A DNA stretch of 64,000 nt from Trogon surrucura (GCA_020746105.1 CM036633.1:12384501-12448500); one strand, 5' to 3'; counted from the first letter of the stretch, positions 51,476-63,619 are shown. Program-made: numbers and translations. The notes: generated by a model not told the origin, from the sequence alone.

Positions 51476-52189
51476 GTTAGCATATTTGCATCTAAACTGT
51501 TTTCCATTAGGAAATGATGTCTCAATAAACCTGAGACGTCCCTTTATGTGTTGCCCCTGCTTTTGCTACTGCTAGTACATGGTAAAATGCTATAGAAAAA
51601 CAGAATGATTCAAACCCATCTTTGTTTTTCATCTGGGCCATAAATTGTGTTTGAAATTAAATTTCCAGAACTAGTGCTGGGGGAGTTAGGAAGTGGGGGC
51701 AGGGAGGAATTTACAGTTTACAACAGATCTTGCTGAGTGTTGTTCCGAAAAACGAAGAAAACAATTCTCAATACATTTGCCACAAAATTATCAGTCAACC
51801 ATTGTAGTATGTCTTAGTAAAACAGGGGCAGATCATGAACAAAGTCAATGTCTTGCATGTCCTTGATCTCCAAGGGAGCTTGAGTCACCCCACTACTCAT
51901 TCAGATGTACATTTGCATCTGAAAGTACCTGGTGGAGGGAAGTGTCTTTTGACAAGTTTCCCTTGCATGCTCCCGATTATATTTTGCAAAAGCCAAATAG
52001 CTATTGGTGCCTGTTAATGAAATCAGAGACTCTTAAAAGGCCTTTGTGCCCTAGGGTCATGCATTTATAATTTACAGAGATTTTTCTACACAATCTTGCC
52101 TTGCAGCAACCAGTTCTTTACTAAACGCTGCTGCATATGCAGAGCACAGATATCTTTTATTTCTTTCTTAAAAGACAGTTGTTAATCAG
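51476..52189. other. Unique non-coding sequence
   Basis: Nothing is recognised. Confidence 0.5.
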
Positions 52190-52500
52190 TTACAGCAACC
52201 AGTTGCAAAATACTTTGAGCCAACTGGATTAAAGTGATTATGGGATTATTAAATGGATTAAGTTCTATCGATAACTGGTTGTCAGCCAGAAGAGCTAAAG
52301 TCCTAATCAGCAAGAGAAAAAAGACCGTGCCAGCCACTTACATTTGTGGTTCACCTTGAACTTATCTGTAACTTCTGCTTGTTTCCGTCATGTTTCCATA
52401 GCAACCAGGGTAATTGACATTAATTAGCATATTTTGTCTGTGGTTATTTTGTGCTAATTTCATGTCTTAATTGCTTTGAATTATAATGTGAGGCCATGGT
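52190..52500. promoter_or_regulatory. Candidate enhancer or conserved element with an RFX X-box
   Basis: The stretch holds gtttccatagcaac at 52392-52405, an excellent match to the palindromic X-box bound by RFX factors (GTNNCC AT RGNAAC). It is followed by aattgacattaattagcata, carrying two homeodomain cores (about 52411-52430). There is no open frame and no repeat signature. RFX sites typically control ciliary and immune genes, but none is visible in this window, so a distal enhancer is the likeliest functional reading. Confidence 0.4.
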
Positions 52501-52615
52501 GAAAGTTTTTTCACTCTGTTTTTCATAACATTTTTGAGGGCATCAAGATGCATTCCCCCTTGTCCCCGACCTACAGCCCTGAGGTCCCATATGCAAACAT
52601 GGGAGGCCCAGGGAT

Positions 52616-53006
52616 GAGGGTTTGTTCAGCTGGGAGAGAGGAGAAGGCTTCAGAGGACCTAGAAGCAGCTCTCCCATATCTATGAGGAGGTCACTGAGAA
52701 GACAGGCCACGCTCTTCACAGAAGCCGATGGTGGGAAAACAAGAGGCACAAAGGGTGTAAATTGAAACACTGGCTGTAAGGAAAAAAAATTTCTTCTCCA
52801 CAAGGGCAATTAAACATTGGAGCAACCTGCCCAGAGAGGTTTTGCAGTCTCTGTCCTTGAAAATTTTCAAGACCCAACAAGATGAAGTCCTGGACTACCT
52901 GTTCTGGCCTGGTGGCTGACGTTGCCTTGGGTAGGAGGTTGGATGACAGAGTTCCTGTTCCCACCTTAACTATATTGTGACCTTACATTCTTGTGATCCT
53001 ATGATT
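52616..53006 (+). mobile_element. CR1 LINE, 5'-truncated (older copy)
   Basis: Sense CR1 sequence of about 390 bases: ttgttcagctgggagagagg at the 5' end, then aacaagaggcacaaagggtg, then ggagcaacctgcccagagag, then tctctgtccttgaaaatttt, ending at ttgtgatcctatgatt. It covers the end of ORF2 and the 3' UTR and is diverged and non-coding. The degenerate tail and missing gattggactagatgatc signature indicate an older insertion than the next copy. Confidence 0.85.
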
Positions 53007-53127
53007 ACTCATTTCTTTCACTATTTTTATATAACCATAAAAATGATGAATGCACAGCATCTTGTAGGGTGTAGCAAGATTCATACCCTGCCTGAAGAAC
53101 TTTTGCTCCAGTTTTTTTTATTCGCTA

Positions 53128-53403
53128 CCGGTATGATAGGACAAGGGGTAATGGGCTGAAACTGGAACGTTAAGAGGTTCCGCTTAAACTCGAGAAGAAG
53201 CTTCTTCTCAGTGAGGGTGACGGAGCACTGGCACAGGCTGCCCAGAGAGGCTGTGGAGTCTCCTTCTCTGGAGACATTCAAAACTTGCCTGGACACGTTC
53301 CTATGTAGCATTATCGAGGCGTTCCTGCTCTGGCAGGGGGATTGGACTAGATGATCTTTCGAGGTCCCTTCCAATCCCTAACATTCCGTGATTCTGTGAT
53401 TCT
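53128..53403 (+). mobile_element. CR1 LINE, 5'-truncated (younger copy)
   Basis: Sense CR1 sequence of about 275 bases: gataggacaaggggtaatgg, gcttcttctcagtgagggtg, ctgcccagagaggctgtgga, cctggacacgttcctatg, gattggactagatgatcttt, ending in gtgattctgtgattct. The 3' half is close to consensus. It lies about 120 bases after another CR1 copy in the same orientation. Each copy has its own 3' tail, so these are two insertions. Confidence 0.92.
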
Positions 53404-54492
53404 TATCAAAGCTCATGGCTCCATCGTATACGTCCTCACATCTGAGATTTTTGACTCCAAATCCTCAAAGGGATTGAAAACAATGATTAGCCATTTTAGG
53501 GAATGTTACCCTAAGCCAAGAATATTTTTGTTTTTCAGAAACTAATTGCAACAAAAAACATGCTGCCTATTTTTTGCCAATCGTGATTAATCAAAAATAC
53601 AGGGCACTAACCTAATGTTATAATTTTTGAGGCCTAGACTTCATAAGGTGTTAAATGTCCAAGAGTTCCTGTGGAACCAGTGGAAGACGGAAGCACATGG
53701 ACTGAGCCTGACTTGGTCCTTGAGCCCTTCCAGTAAGTGTGGGATCTTTCTTTGATGTACAAGAGAGATGTACAAGAGAGAGCCCCCAACTGTAAAGTAT
53801 AATTTCTCCTTTCTGAAAGTTAATATATGTCATAAAACTACAGTAGGGCATAGTTGATGTCAGACTGGAGAAAAAAAAATAATTGCATTTCATTTTAGCC
53901 ACAAACATTGGATTTTTGCATAAGCATGAAAACTTCAAAGCTCCTCTAACAGCAATGAATGGGGCTGTGTTAAACTCATCAGAAAAAAAAAAAAAATCCT
54001 GTAATTCTCCGTGTCACTGAAAATCTTACCAGAGCATTAGAGTCATGTAAGTTTTAAGTTCAAAATGTGGTTAAATCTCCTTGTTCTGAAATACCAAATA
54101 ATACTGCATTACTCTAAGGTCTGTTGGAAAGAGACTTTCTACTGTGTGTATATGTGCATCAGGCAAAAAGCCGATGTCTTAGGTTAGGAATAGTACATGA
54201 CAGAAATACGTAGAGAAATGTATCAGTTCATCAAAAGCATTGGAAGACCATTACGTTTGCAAAACAAAGCAAAAAAAAAACCTTGATAATAAATTTTGGA
54301 AAACATCTGAAAGCATTGCCCATTTATTTCTGATGCTTGATCATGCAAATGATGGTGACCAAAAAAGTTTGTCATGCAAAGTTATATTCCAGGCTGAGGC
54401 ATGAGTACGGCCATCCTCACTGTTAAGGAGATGGGTTTTTTCACCTTGGCATGTGGCTGCAGCACCCTAAAGCTCTGCAGACTTATTGTGAG
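53404..54492. other. Unique non-coding sequence
   Basis: A short tandem duplication of agatgtacaagag occurs at about 53754-53782. A tracts lie at 53982-53995 and 54272-54281. No gene is recognised. Confidence 0.5.
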
Positions 54493-54595
54493 ATCACAGA
54501 ATCACAGAATGTCAGGGGTTGGAAGGGACCTGGAAAGATCATCTAGTCCAATCCCCTTGTCAGAGCAGGATCCCCTAGGGCAGGTCACACAGGAG
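54493..54595 (-). mobile_element. CR1 LINE 3'-end fragment
   Basis: Reverse complement of the CR1 3' end: cacagaatcacagaatgtca, then ggggttggaagggacctgg, then agatcatctagtccaatccc, then gagcaggatcccctagggca. It is close to consensus and similar to the start of the copy at 17103, consistent with the same CR1 subfamily. Only about 100 bases were inserted. Confidence 0.93.
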
Positions 54596-56839
54596 ATGAA
54601 AAGTGTGATCTCAGCAAGGACTTCTTTTCTGAGGTTCCCTTCCTTTAGCTAGTCTCGTGCTTTGTCTTCCTCATGTATGACAGCTATCCCCAAGCCTACA
54701 AAAACCCAACATCTATTCTAGTTGTGAAAACCAGGTTTATACAATTGGGCCTCCCAAGCTCCCCAAAACCATTGGGTAAGCAAGAGAAGACAAATGTTCT
54801 AGCCTTTCTTTTGCCTAGCACTTCTGATACAGCCTCCTTCTCTGACAGTAACAGGTTGTAAACTTTTAGTCTGAGCAAGGAAGGTAGGTAGAGAAGGCAG
54901 CGTGGAAACTGCCCAGGGAAGAGAGGAGCTTCTAAAGGGAACAAAGAGAGGGAGGCACGTCCTAGAAGAGCAAGATTTAAGCTATTAGATTTCAGAGTCT
55001 GAGCCATATGATTACTGCACAACTCTACGGATCTCTGGCTCTTCTTGAAATGACACCTCTGAATCACAAAATCCACAGCTCTGAAAGAAGGAGGGAGAGG
55101 AAGGCAAAGGAAACAAGAGGTCTAACTGAGGCTGATTTCAAACAGTGGCCTGGAGTAATTTTGCTATCTTCAGCCTTGCTTACAGCCTCCTCCTTTGATT
55201 GCCATGCTCCGAGATGGCCTTCGTGATGCTTCGTGCAGAGGAGGCAGCAAACTCTTACCTTGCACCGCAGCACGGTCTCCTCAAAGGAACATCATCCCGG
55301 GCTGTAAAACCCAGGTGGCAGAAATGAGGGGAGCAGACCTGGCTGATGTGTGCCAAGAGATACAATAGCAACATGGGATAATGTACTTCACGGAACTTCC
55401 GAACATCTTCCCTTAATGAACAAATACGACTATTAGAAAAAAAAATACATTTCATAATAACAGTTCAGCACTGCAGTCAGATTCTGCAGTGCCTGAGTGA
55501 TGGTTTATTAACTCAGACATTGCTGCGTAGAGAGCGCTCGCAGTCTTTGGCCTTACACTTAATAACTCACTAAGCATGAACGGGTTCAGTAATTCATTCC
55601 TTGTCTTGTGTGGCTGCTCAAAAACCTCATTGGGCTGAAATTTATGGCTTGTTCTCGCAGGACTGCGAGCACCTCCTGCCAGCCTCATGCTCTGCGAACC
55701 TGAGCCAAGTGCTGCAGCCAGCTGAGCATCACCAGGAGCAGCACCTCCCTCTCAGCTGTGCCGAGACAGGATAAGTCACGTTGGCGTTAGGCTGTCCTAA
55801 GAATTTGGGTTCAACTGCACCCCAAGCTTGCACTTTGGTCCTCTGTGACTTTCAGGCTACTCTCTTCTTTCTGCGTCTGAGATCATACAATTAACTGTTT
55901 GGATGATGGAGATACTGGAGAACAAGCAGCTTATGACATTACAAAGACAAGATAGTAAAACTTAGAGCAGGTAAAGGAAACAGAGGATGTACATCAGAGG
56001 TAATGATTAGAAGTTTGCTCTTTTGATGGACTTAGTGAAAGTAGCACTCCTCGACCTGGGGGTCAGCAGTGCTTCCGCTCTCTTTTGAAGTCATGTTCTC
56101 CAGCAAAGTGAGGCCAGACTCAGAGTTTCTGATGACTTTGAGGCAAAATCATCAAGATGGGAAAAAAAACCCCAACAAAAAGCCCCACCTTTAAAACCAC
56201 CTCCCTCTGTGACTCCATGAATATGTAGTATTATACAATCTACCAGCAGAACTGAGGGCACGGCAGGAACAACGCGGCAGTAGTTGGTCCATAGCACTTC
56301 AGAAGTGGGGGGACAGCAGTGATATACGGAGTAGGATCAGCTCAACCCTTCGGAGCTTAGAGCTGAAGCACAGTCTTTTTCTGATGGATTGCGTTGCTGT
56401 TGAAAAGCTGTCTGAGGCACAACAAGAAGAAAAACACAGCAGTAAACAGTCAACAGGTTCTGCCGCCTCCAGATGCTGGTGCATCGAGCACTCAGCGTTG
56501 TCACTCAGCGCTGGGAGACCACAGCCGTGGCTACGAACAGATGTGGGCAGACGAGCAGCGACTCTTGAGGGGAAACTTGAGATCCTCCAGTATAAACAGA
56601 AGGCAATTAACTTCTACTGTGATTTCTTCTGTGCTGTCCTCTTTACTCTTTTTAAAGACGGGAACACTGAGTTGAGTGACAGAGCCCTCCTGCTCTAGAT
56701 CCTACTGCTGCTTCCTTGCAGTCATCTCCAAAATTGGCATTTTCAAAGAGACTAAGGAAGTGAGAGCCCCAGAAGAGACATAAACATCCAGTCCCCTTGG
56801 GAAAGTCCAGACTAGACTATCTGTGAACATGAAAGCATG
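54596..56839. other. Unique non-coding sequence
   Basis: No gene is recognised. A frame of 126 codons on the minus strand (54696-55076) lacks any recognisable domain. A weak ancient-repeat-like string (gacgggaacactgagttgag, gtgacagagccc) lies at about 56656-56690. Confidence 0.5.
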
Positions 56840-56965
56840 GAGCCTTGCAAACTCGTGAGGCACAGGCATGTTAGATGGCCAGAAACACAGAAAGAAGGAT
56901 GTGATTTACTCAAGGTCATTCACAATGTCAGATGCAGAGCCAGGAAAGAGCATTTGTATCTTCAA
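56840..56965 (-). repeat. MIR/L2-like ancient repeat fossil
   Basis: aaactcgtgaggcacaggc, then gtgatttactcaaggtcatt, then gtcagatgcagagccagga follows the reverse MIR/L2 order gaaactgaggcacagag, gtgacttgcccaaggtcaca, gtggcagagccagga. Several matched blocks in the correct order make this the clearest of the ancient fossils here. Confidence 0.55.
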
Positions 56966-59900
56966 CCTCCCTGTTAGGATTTCAATCACTGATATATCCT
57001 TCCTCTCCTTCACAAACATAGAGACTCGTGTTTTTCAGTCACCGAAGCTCGGCATAAATCAGGAGCAATACCGCACAAGTCCCCAGTGTTACTTCATCAG
57101 TGAGAGGAGAGCTGAGGAGTGTCTAACACTTAGATTCACCAGGGATTTTCGCAGGAGTCGGATGCCTAAATGCCTTTGTGAATTGAGGCTTGAGTGTCTT
57201 CGTTCATTAATGAAGCAAAAGGGGGAAAAAAAACAAAACAGCTGTAATTAGAGCAAAAGGAATGTCAGAAAGTAGCTGCATGAATATTCTCTCATATTGA
57301 AAAAGATTAGCTTCAAGCTCACTGGTGCTCATTGGCATGAAAGAGAGTTTTGTTCACTGGTGCGTGCAGCAGCATTCTGTAAAGATGGGAACCAACATAC
57401 TCAGTCCTGCAGCCCTTTGGAGGGTGAACATTTCAAACTGGAAAGCATGAATGGAATGCCGAGTGTCAGCCCCCACGGGAGACAATGTGTGCAGAGGCAG
57501 TGGCCACTGCAAGGGTCACCCTCCCATGGCAGGGAAGGGGGAACTCCATCCACCATGCATGGCCAATCTCTCAGCTTTTTTCAACTCACAGGAAGATAAC
57601 GTGCCAAGGAAGAGTCTGCGCAAAGGTGAGCAGCCAGGGAAAAAAGTGACACCTCGTGAGCAGTTTATGGGTGAGAGGAAAGGATGCTTTGTTAGAAATG
57701 GCTCATGACGAGTTAATTACTTGACCCGTTTTAATGGTGAACACTGTCACTGCTCCACTTGAACTCACAGCACATCTGTGGCTAGAGTCTGGCTTGCTTT
57801 CAAGGAAAATAACTTCAAGAAACCATATCTCACCCAGTGGTCTTTTGAACACATGCTTCCTTGGCCATGATTCTGGCCTCTCTTGAACTTCCTGGGGAGC
57901 TGCCTCCCAGAGCCAGAGACCCTCTCACCATCTGTGAGACAGCCACCAGCTGGTGGTGAATCACATCCTACCAGGTCACATCTAACCAGTTTTGCCTGTT
58001 TGGAAAAGGTTAATGAACCAATTAAGGTTAATGTGGGCCAAACAAGCTCTATAACTGCAGGCACAGTACTGGTAGGTGCCTTCTGTTTGCTCTAAGAGCC
58101 CTGTTTACGCACACACATTGGTTTTGATAAGTTTTCGGGCAATTATAGTGAGATGAGTAGAAAGAAATTAGGCACCCAAGGGACCTCGTCAGACAAGAGC
58201 TTTGCTCAGTGTAATGGATGAGGGAGCAGGATGATTTACCCTCCACAGAGAAGCCACTAGTTACTTGTTATTTGAACACAAGGCAACAAACCTGTGAGAT
58301 GGGCCAAGACTGAATATTATTTTGAGTAGATACTTGTAATGTCTCAGATGCTTCGAGACTGGCATTGGTGACAAATTATTTGTAGAGCTGTTGTGATCTC
58401 AGCCACGTAACCTGATTGGGATTTAACCGATACCACAAATACGTGGCATAGCTTTCTATGCAAGTCAGATTTCAGTTACAAACCAGCACATTTTGGGAAG
58501 AATGTCTCAGAGCTATTCTCAGGGCAGCACTGGCCCCCACAGGCTGCAGCCCCAGTCCTCCACCCCAGCCTGTGTGGGTGCGAAGGGGCCACCCCTGCAG
58601 CTGGGCCACAGCTTTGACCCTTGTTGGGCAGAGCTGGGATGGGGAACAGCTTTCCTTCAAACCTCTGATAGAGGAAGAGCCAGTCAAGCTTCCCGAATCA
58701 CAGCCTTTCTTTGCACGTGAAACAGGACTAGCACTACACAATGGTAAAAGAGGTATGGGAACAATTTCTCTAAATTTAGTTTAATTACTTAATTTGATCT
58801 TTGAAACTAATAATAATGAATGCTAATTTTCCTTCCTGTTATCTTCTGAATGGAACCTGTGAATTTCTGAGGGAATCTGCATCTGGCTGGTGAGATCTAA
58901 ATTTAGCTCAGGTAGCAAGTGTCAGCCCCTACCTAATTCCGCTCTGACAGCTAACCCTGGCATTAAAATTAGCACCTTCTGCTGTATCTCCTCCTGCCCA
59001 AGCATATGGGATTGTTTGGGCACTCAGGGCTCTCTAGGTACAAGCATAATTTGTGGGTGAAATAGATCTTTTTATAAATGCTCACAGGGGAAGTATCTGT
59101 TTTACAAACTTGTCACCAGGAAAGTCTCTACAGCTTTTAACCCATTGTTTGAGAAATCAAAACAGTGCCTTACTTTCCTAGCTAGAATTTATGATTTTTT
59201 TGCCATTGGAGAGAAGGACAAATGACCTCGTAGGCACAGAAGACATCGCAGGTGAGCACAGACAGCCAAGGAGCTGGGGCTTTAATTGCTTCTAGGAGCG
59301 TGGAGGGGTGGGGACTTGTCCTTGCTGCCTCCCAGCACCACCAGTTTACCCCCTGGGGACTGCAGAGACTGAGGCTGCAGGCAACAAATGCTCCATTTTT
59401 TCTTTTAGACTTAAGTCCAGTCTGTTACAGTCTAAGAGGGTGACTTAAGAGGGAGAAGGACAAGCGTGGATGATTTAAACTTCCCCAAGGGTTTGCACAG
59501 AAATATAAAGCAACCAGCCTTGCTCACAGATAAAAAGGTTGACTCCCCTCCCACCAAAAGTGTTCAGAAATATAATAGAGTATAAATACATACCTTGAAG
59601 TAGAGTGGATTTTTTTTTTCTTCTTGCCTACACAGTAGATTATAGTTAATTAAGCCTCTGCTCACATAAACAGAACAAGAAAGGATGTAAAAGTAATGAG
59701 CTGACAACACGGTCTGTATTATGCTGGGCTTCTAAGAGAATTTAATTTGGAGAAGAATTATGCACAGGCTGAAAGACAGTCCATTAAACTGAGCCAACTG
59801 TCTGGAAAGAGATAAAACAAAAAAAAAAAAATAGGTGTTCTGCCTCCTGTGAAATAAATAGCACGCTGCACCTTCCTCTTACCTTGTGGGTGGCAGAGCT

Positions 59901-60136
59901 ACACACGGGAACACAAGTGGCGACGTGGCCCATGAACCCGCGCCGCGGGGACAAGGACACCCAGCACTTTCTTGCCAAAGGGAAGTGAGAACCGAGACAG
60001 CTTGTAAATGAGACAGGGTGAAAAATACCCGAGCCTAGATAAGTGTTGGTAATGTTTGCTCTAGTAAAGTCCTGCCCAAGTATTAGATCCTGTGAATCTC
60101 TCTCTGTGCGAAGCGCACGTGGTCTGAAAAGGAGAG
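56966..60136. other. Unique non-coding sequence
   Basis: No gene or repeat is recognised. Homopolymer tracts lie at 59609-59620 (T) and 59818-59831 (A). Short frames at 57.3-57.7 and 58.45-58.8 kb overlap on both strands without known products. Confidence 0.5.
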
Positions 60137-60180
60137 ACATGGTGGTGTCTGTTATGGTTAGCTGGGACAAGCATCTCCTA

Positions 60181-60205
60181 TTTTTTTAATTTTTTTTTTT
60201 TTTTT
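60181..60205. repeat. T tract inside the LTR
   Basis: Seven T, two A, then about 16 T, near the 5' end of the LTR; probably grown by slippage after insertion. Confidence 0.9.
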
Positions 60206-60500
60206 AATAAAGACAGTGAGCAAGTTAGCACAGTGCACAGGAGGCATCCAAACTCAGGTCTCAGGCAGCGAGCTCCGGAGCCGGGGGTGCCCATGGCCAG
60301 GCAGAAGTGTCACAGTAGGGCAGGACACAACTGTCCCCTTGGCCACCCCGTCCTGCAAACCTACCTGGCTCTTATGTGCCACGCTGGGGGTGCTGGGTAG
60401 TAAGAGGGGGCACAAGGAAGTAAAAGGTGGCACCTCCGGGGGGTAATAGACAGGACAGGTGACCAACGAGAGTATTCCATCCCATATATGTCATATCTAG

Positions 60501-60507
60501 TATAAAT
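60501..60507 (+). promoter_or_regulatory. LTR TATA box
   Basis: tataaat lies about 320 bases upstream of the LTR polyadenylation signal, the expected U3-R layout. Confidence 0.55.
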
Positions 60508-60823
60508 TGAGTGATCACGAGAGTTTTGTCCCTTTTTTGTTCGTCCCTTTTGCCCTTTTGTTCGCCCTTTTTCTGCAATGGCCAGCGTCCAGAGAGGACT
60601 CCATCTGACCTCCTGATTTTGATCCGGATCCTGAGTTCCCGAATCCAGCTCCCTGTATCCAGCTCCCGCCGCCGCTGAGCCTGGGGTTTCCCCAGTGCCT
60701 CCTGCTCTGCAGCACCAGTGGGGATTGCTATCGGAGGGGGAGTCGGGTTTGATATCGGGCTACTCTCTATAGTTGTATATAGTTCTTTACTTTTATCTTT
60801 TTACCATTATTCCTATTAGTTTC

Positions 60824-60829
60824 ATTAAA
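60824..60829 (+). terminator. LTR polyadenylation signal
   Basis: attaaa followed by a T-rich stretch (about 60839-60850), consistent with an LTR R/U5 boundary. Confidence 0.5.
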
Positions 60830-60973
60830 GCTGTTCTAGTTTTTTTTCTCCTCTAACCCATAAGTCTCTCTGCCTCATTCCCTTTTCTCTTCCCATCTGG
60901 GGGGGGGGAAGAGGGGGTTAGAGAGCGTCTGTCCGTGTTAGTGGCCAGCCCAGCCCTAACCCACGACACATGG

Positions 60974-61241
60974 GAATCCTGGAGACTCACCTGTTCACAT
61001 GGGTTAGCAGAGTTGTCCCATATGGGATGCATGTGTGCTTCTCCTGCTTGTTGCTGGCATCTCTATTCCTCTATCCCTTACAGGCTGCGACTTCTGTTTT
61101 AAAATAAGGAACTCACCAAAAACAGCGTGGCAAAACACACATGGTGGCATCACCAAATAAGCAAGCCAGCTTGCTCAGGGGGACTCATTTCCCTCTTGTG
61201 TTCTCCTTGCAGCAACTGATATGTACTCAGGATAATTAACC
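60974..61241. other. Unique non-coding sequence
   Basis: No primer-binding site or retroviral coding sequence follows the LTR; nothing else is recognised. Confidence 0.5.
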
Positions 61242-61270
61242 TTTTTTTTTTTTAAAAAAAAAAAAAAAAA
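61242..61270. repeat. T12-A17 palindromic homopolymer junction
   Basis: Twelve T are followed directly by seventeen A, flanked by cc and gg that extend the palindrome. It has the same unusual architecture as the T16-A14 site at 25.25 kb. Confidence 0.95.
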
Positions 61271-63619
61271 GGCCCTGGGGTTAAAGTGATATCTACCACC
61301 TACGGATCTCTCCCAAATTATTGAACCTTATGAGGTGAAAGGTTGTATCACTTAATCTCTTCCCCACCCAGATCCTTCACAGCAGCTGTAAAGAATTAAT
61401 CTGCTTCCTTCAGAACATTTTGCTTAATCCTCAGGGGGATGATGTTCGTGAGAGCTGAGAAAATAAGGGATTTGTTTTCATCAATTTTGAGTGGAATTAA
61501 ACATTTTTTTTTATTTTCTAAGCAATCAAAAAAAAACCCAAAAAAACTATTTAACTCAGATTGATTGAAATTTTACATATAACACCTACTGCAGCCACTC
61601 TTAAAAGAGTTAAAATATTTCTAAATAGAACTGAAAGAACTTTGAAACATACATAATAATTATATTGTGAGAAAAGAAAAAAACCCCACACCACAACCAG
61701 TTATTTTCATATCAGTATCCTTGAAGAGACTCACCTGAAAGAGCTTTCTGTCATTTACCCCAGTATTGGCTCTGAATAGGCTCATTAATTTCAGGGCACA
61801 TGCTTCAAGTGCACTGAATTAAGTGAAAAAAATTGAGTTGTCTCCTTTTGTCCCCACTGCTTTGTTCAGCACTTTTCCCTTTCCCGTGTTTTTGAGAAAC
61901 TTCAGGAGGACTTACGCGATGCACGGGCTGAGGCCATGAATCAGCCCTTAAAAAAAAAAAAGCAAGGAATGATCTGAAAAGAAAATGAGAGAGAACATTT
62001 CAATTTGACTTGTTTTTGCCAGCTGGCCAGATGCCTGAAGAGAAGGATCAAGGGAGAGTGCCGCGCGGCAGCGTCGGGACGTGCACAATGGAGAACTTCT
62101 ATCTGCTCCCCGCACATCCCTCTGCTTTTGTTCGCTGCCCGTTTGGGTGGGCAGTGACGATGGCTGTTGCAGGAGCATTATCTCCCTGCTTCCAAAGGGG
62201 TGAAGTCTGGCACAGTCCATTTGTTTTGTACACCGACAATAATCCGTTAGTTGCTGGGAACAGCAAAAAGCCCTTAAAATAAATACCAAACCCAAGGAAA
62301 AATAAAACTGTTGACATTTAGACTGAGATTCTCTGGAAAGTTGAGCGAAGTGTTTACAATAACTGGCACAAGAGGCGCTGCCCCAACAAGCTCCCATCAG
62401 CTGCTCGCCCGCAGAGCGGCAGCCGGGAGGCTTGGGGCGGTCACTGCACCCCGGCTCTGCCAGCACCTCTGCCTCTACCCAGACAAATAAGCGCACACCA
62501 GTGATGTGCTTGGGCACTGAGGACCATGTCTTGTCACAAGTCTGACACACAGCAGGTGGTTGAAGGGCTGTGCTTTCCAGCGCACCAGCCTCCAACAAGG
62601 GATGTTGTGGCTGCAGCGGGGGACGGAAGGTGGTGATGCTGAGCATGGTCATGTGAAGGACCGAGGCCTGGCTGAGGAACACACGGCACATCTCCATATC
62701 TTCATCTGGGCACGCTCTGCCCCTCCACCACAGCCATACTGAGCTTGGGCAGCCCTGAGGACAGACAGAAAGCAGTGGTAGGACAGGCTGACTGATCCCT
62801 CAATGAGCTCTTTTTTTTACCACCTCCAGAGCCAGTGGATGAAAAGGAAGAGGAGTGTGAGATTATTTTCAGTGAGATTTAGAGCAGCTGTGTGATGTGC
62901 ATTTGATAGGCCACATCCATGATGAAGCTCACACAACAGTTGGTACTTCCAGGCTTTGTCATAACCTGGCAAATTTACTCTACATATAAGGTGGTATAAG
63001 AAGAAGCTGGATTAGTTCTCCAGTCCTGGAAGCACTCGCTTGTAGTCAGATCTCTTCTAAACACTTCTGTCATCCACCCCTTAGCCACCTTCCTATCCAT
63101 CTCCAAAGGGCATTTCCAGCAATCCTGTCCTGTGTTCTGTCTCCATTCAGGATCTAGGGTAAGGACTTGACTCCAACACCTCTTTTTACAGCTGTACCTT
63201 AAAATAAGCTCCGGGTTTCTTTGCTGCTGGGTGTGCTGAAGAAGCAAAGTTGCAGTGATGACATGATGCTTGGAGAGAGCTTCAGCCCTTTAGCTGCTGA
63301 GAGGGAGCCCACGCTGTCGCTCACCTCTACCGAAGTTATCCTGGAAACAGACAAAAATCTTGTCAGTGATGATTCTAACAAAATTAATGCTCAGAGAGAG
63401 ATCATGCAAAAACGAGGCATCCCATGCTGCTGGTGCTAACTGGGAACCAGTCGGAGGTTCTTGCCAACAAACACTGATCTGCAGCTGGTGTCTGGGGGCG
63501 ATCTAAATCCTGTTTTGGATTTTGTTGCCACACACTGTCTCCAGGCTGCCACAACTGCTTCCTAGACACCAGCCCACTCAATACAGCGCCGAAGCTATTG
63601 GACATCCTCTTAGATCCTT
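61271..63619. other. Unique non-coding sequence containing the longest open frame (minus, 61948-62697)
   Basis: The minus-strand frame of 249 codons is the longest in the window. It is rich in serine, cysteine, leucine and glutamine, with no recognisable domain, signal peptide or repeat. The underlying DNA is GC-richer (62.03-62.75 kb), which lowers stop frequency. I find no promoter, Kozak or poly(A) support and treat it as probably non-coding. Confidence 0.4.

Larger units (their letters stand above)
60143..60968 (+). mobile_element. Solo LTR of an avian endogenous retrovirus (ERVL-like)
   Basis: The start tgttatggttagctgggac (from about 60150) and the end ccagccctaacccacgaca match the terminal sequences I know from avian ERV LTRs. 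Inside are a TATA box (tataaat, 60501-60507) preceded by attccatcccatatatgtc, a polyadenylation signal attaaa (60824-60829), and a U5-like pyrimidine and G-rich stretch. If the LTR runs 60143-60968 it has TG...CA ends and is flanked by catgg at 60138-60142 and 60969-60973, a 5-bp duplication typical of ERVL-type integration. No primer-binding site or gag/pol/env sequence follows, so this is a solo LTR left by recombination. The exact 5' end is uncertain by a few bases. Confidence 0.75.

Noticed and set aside
54696..55076. 126-codon minus-strand frame
   Set aside because: No recognisable domain, overlapped by plus-strand frames, and no splice or promoter support.
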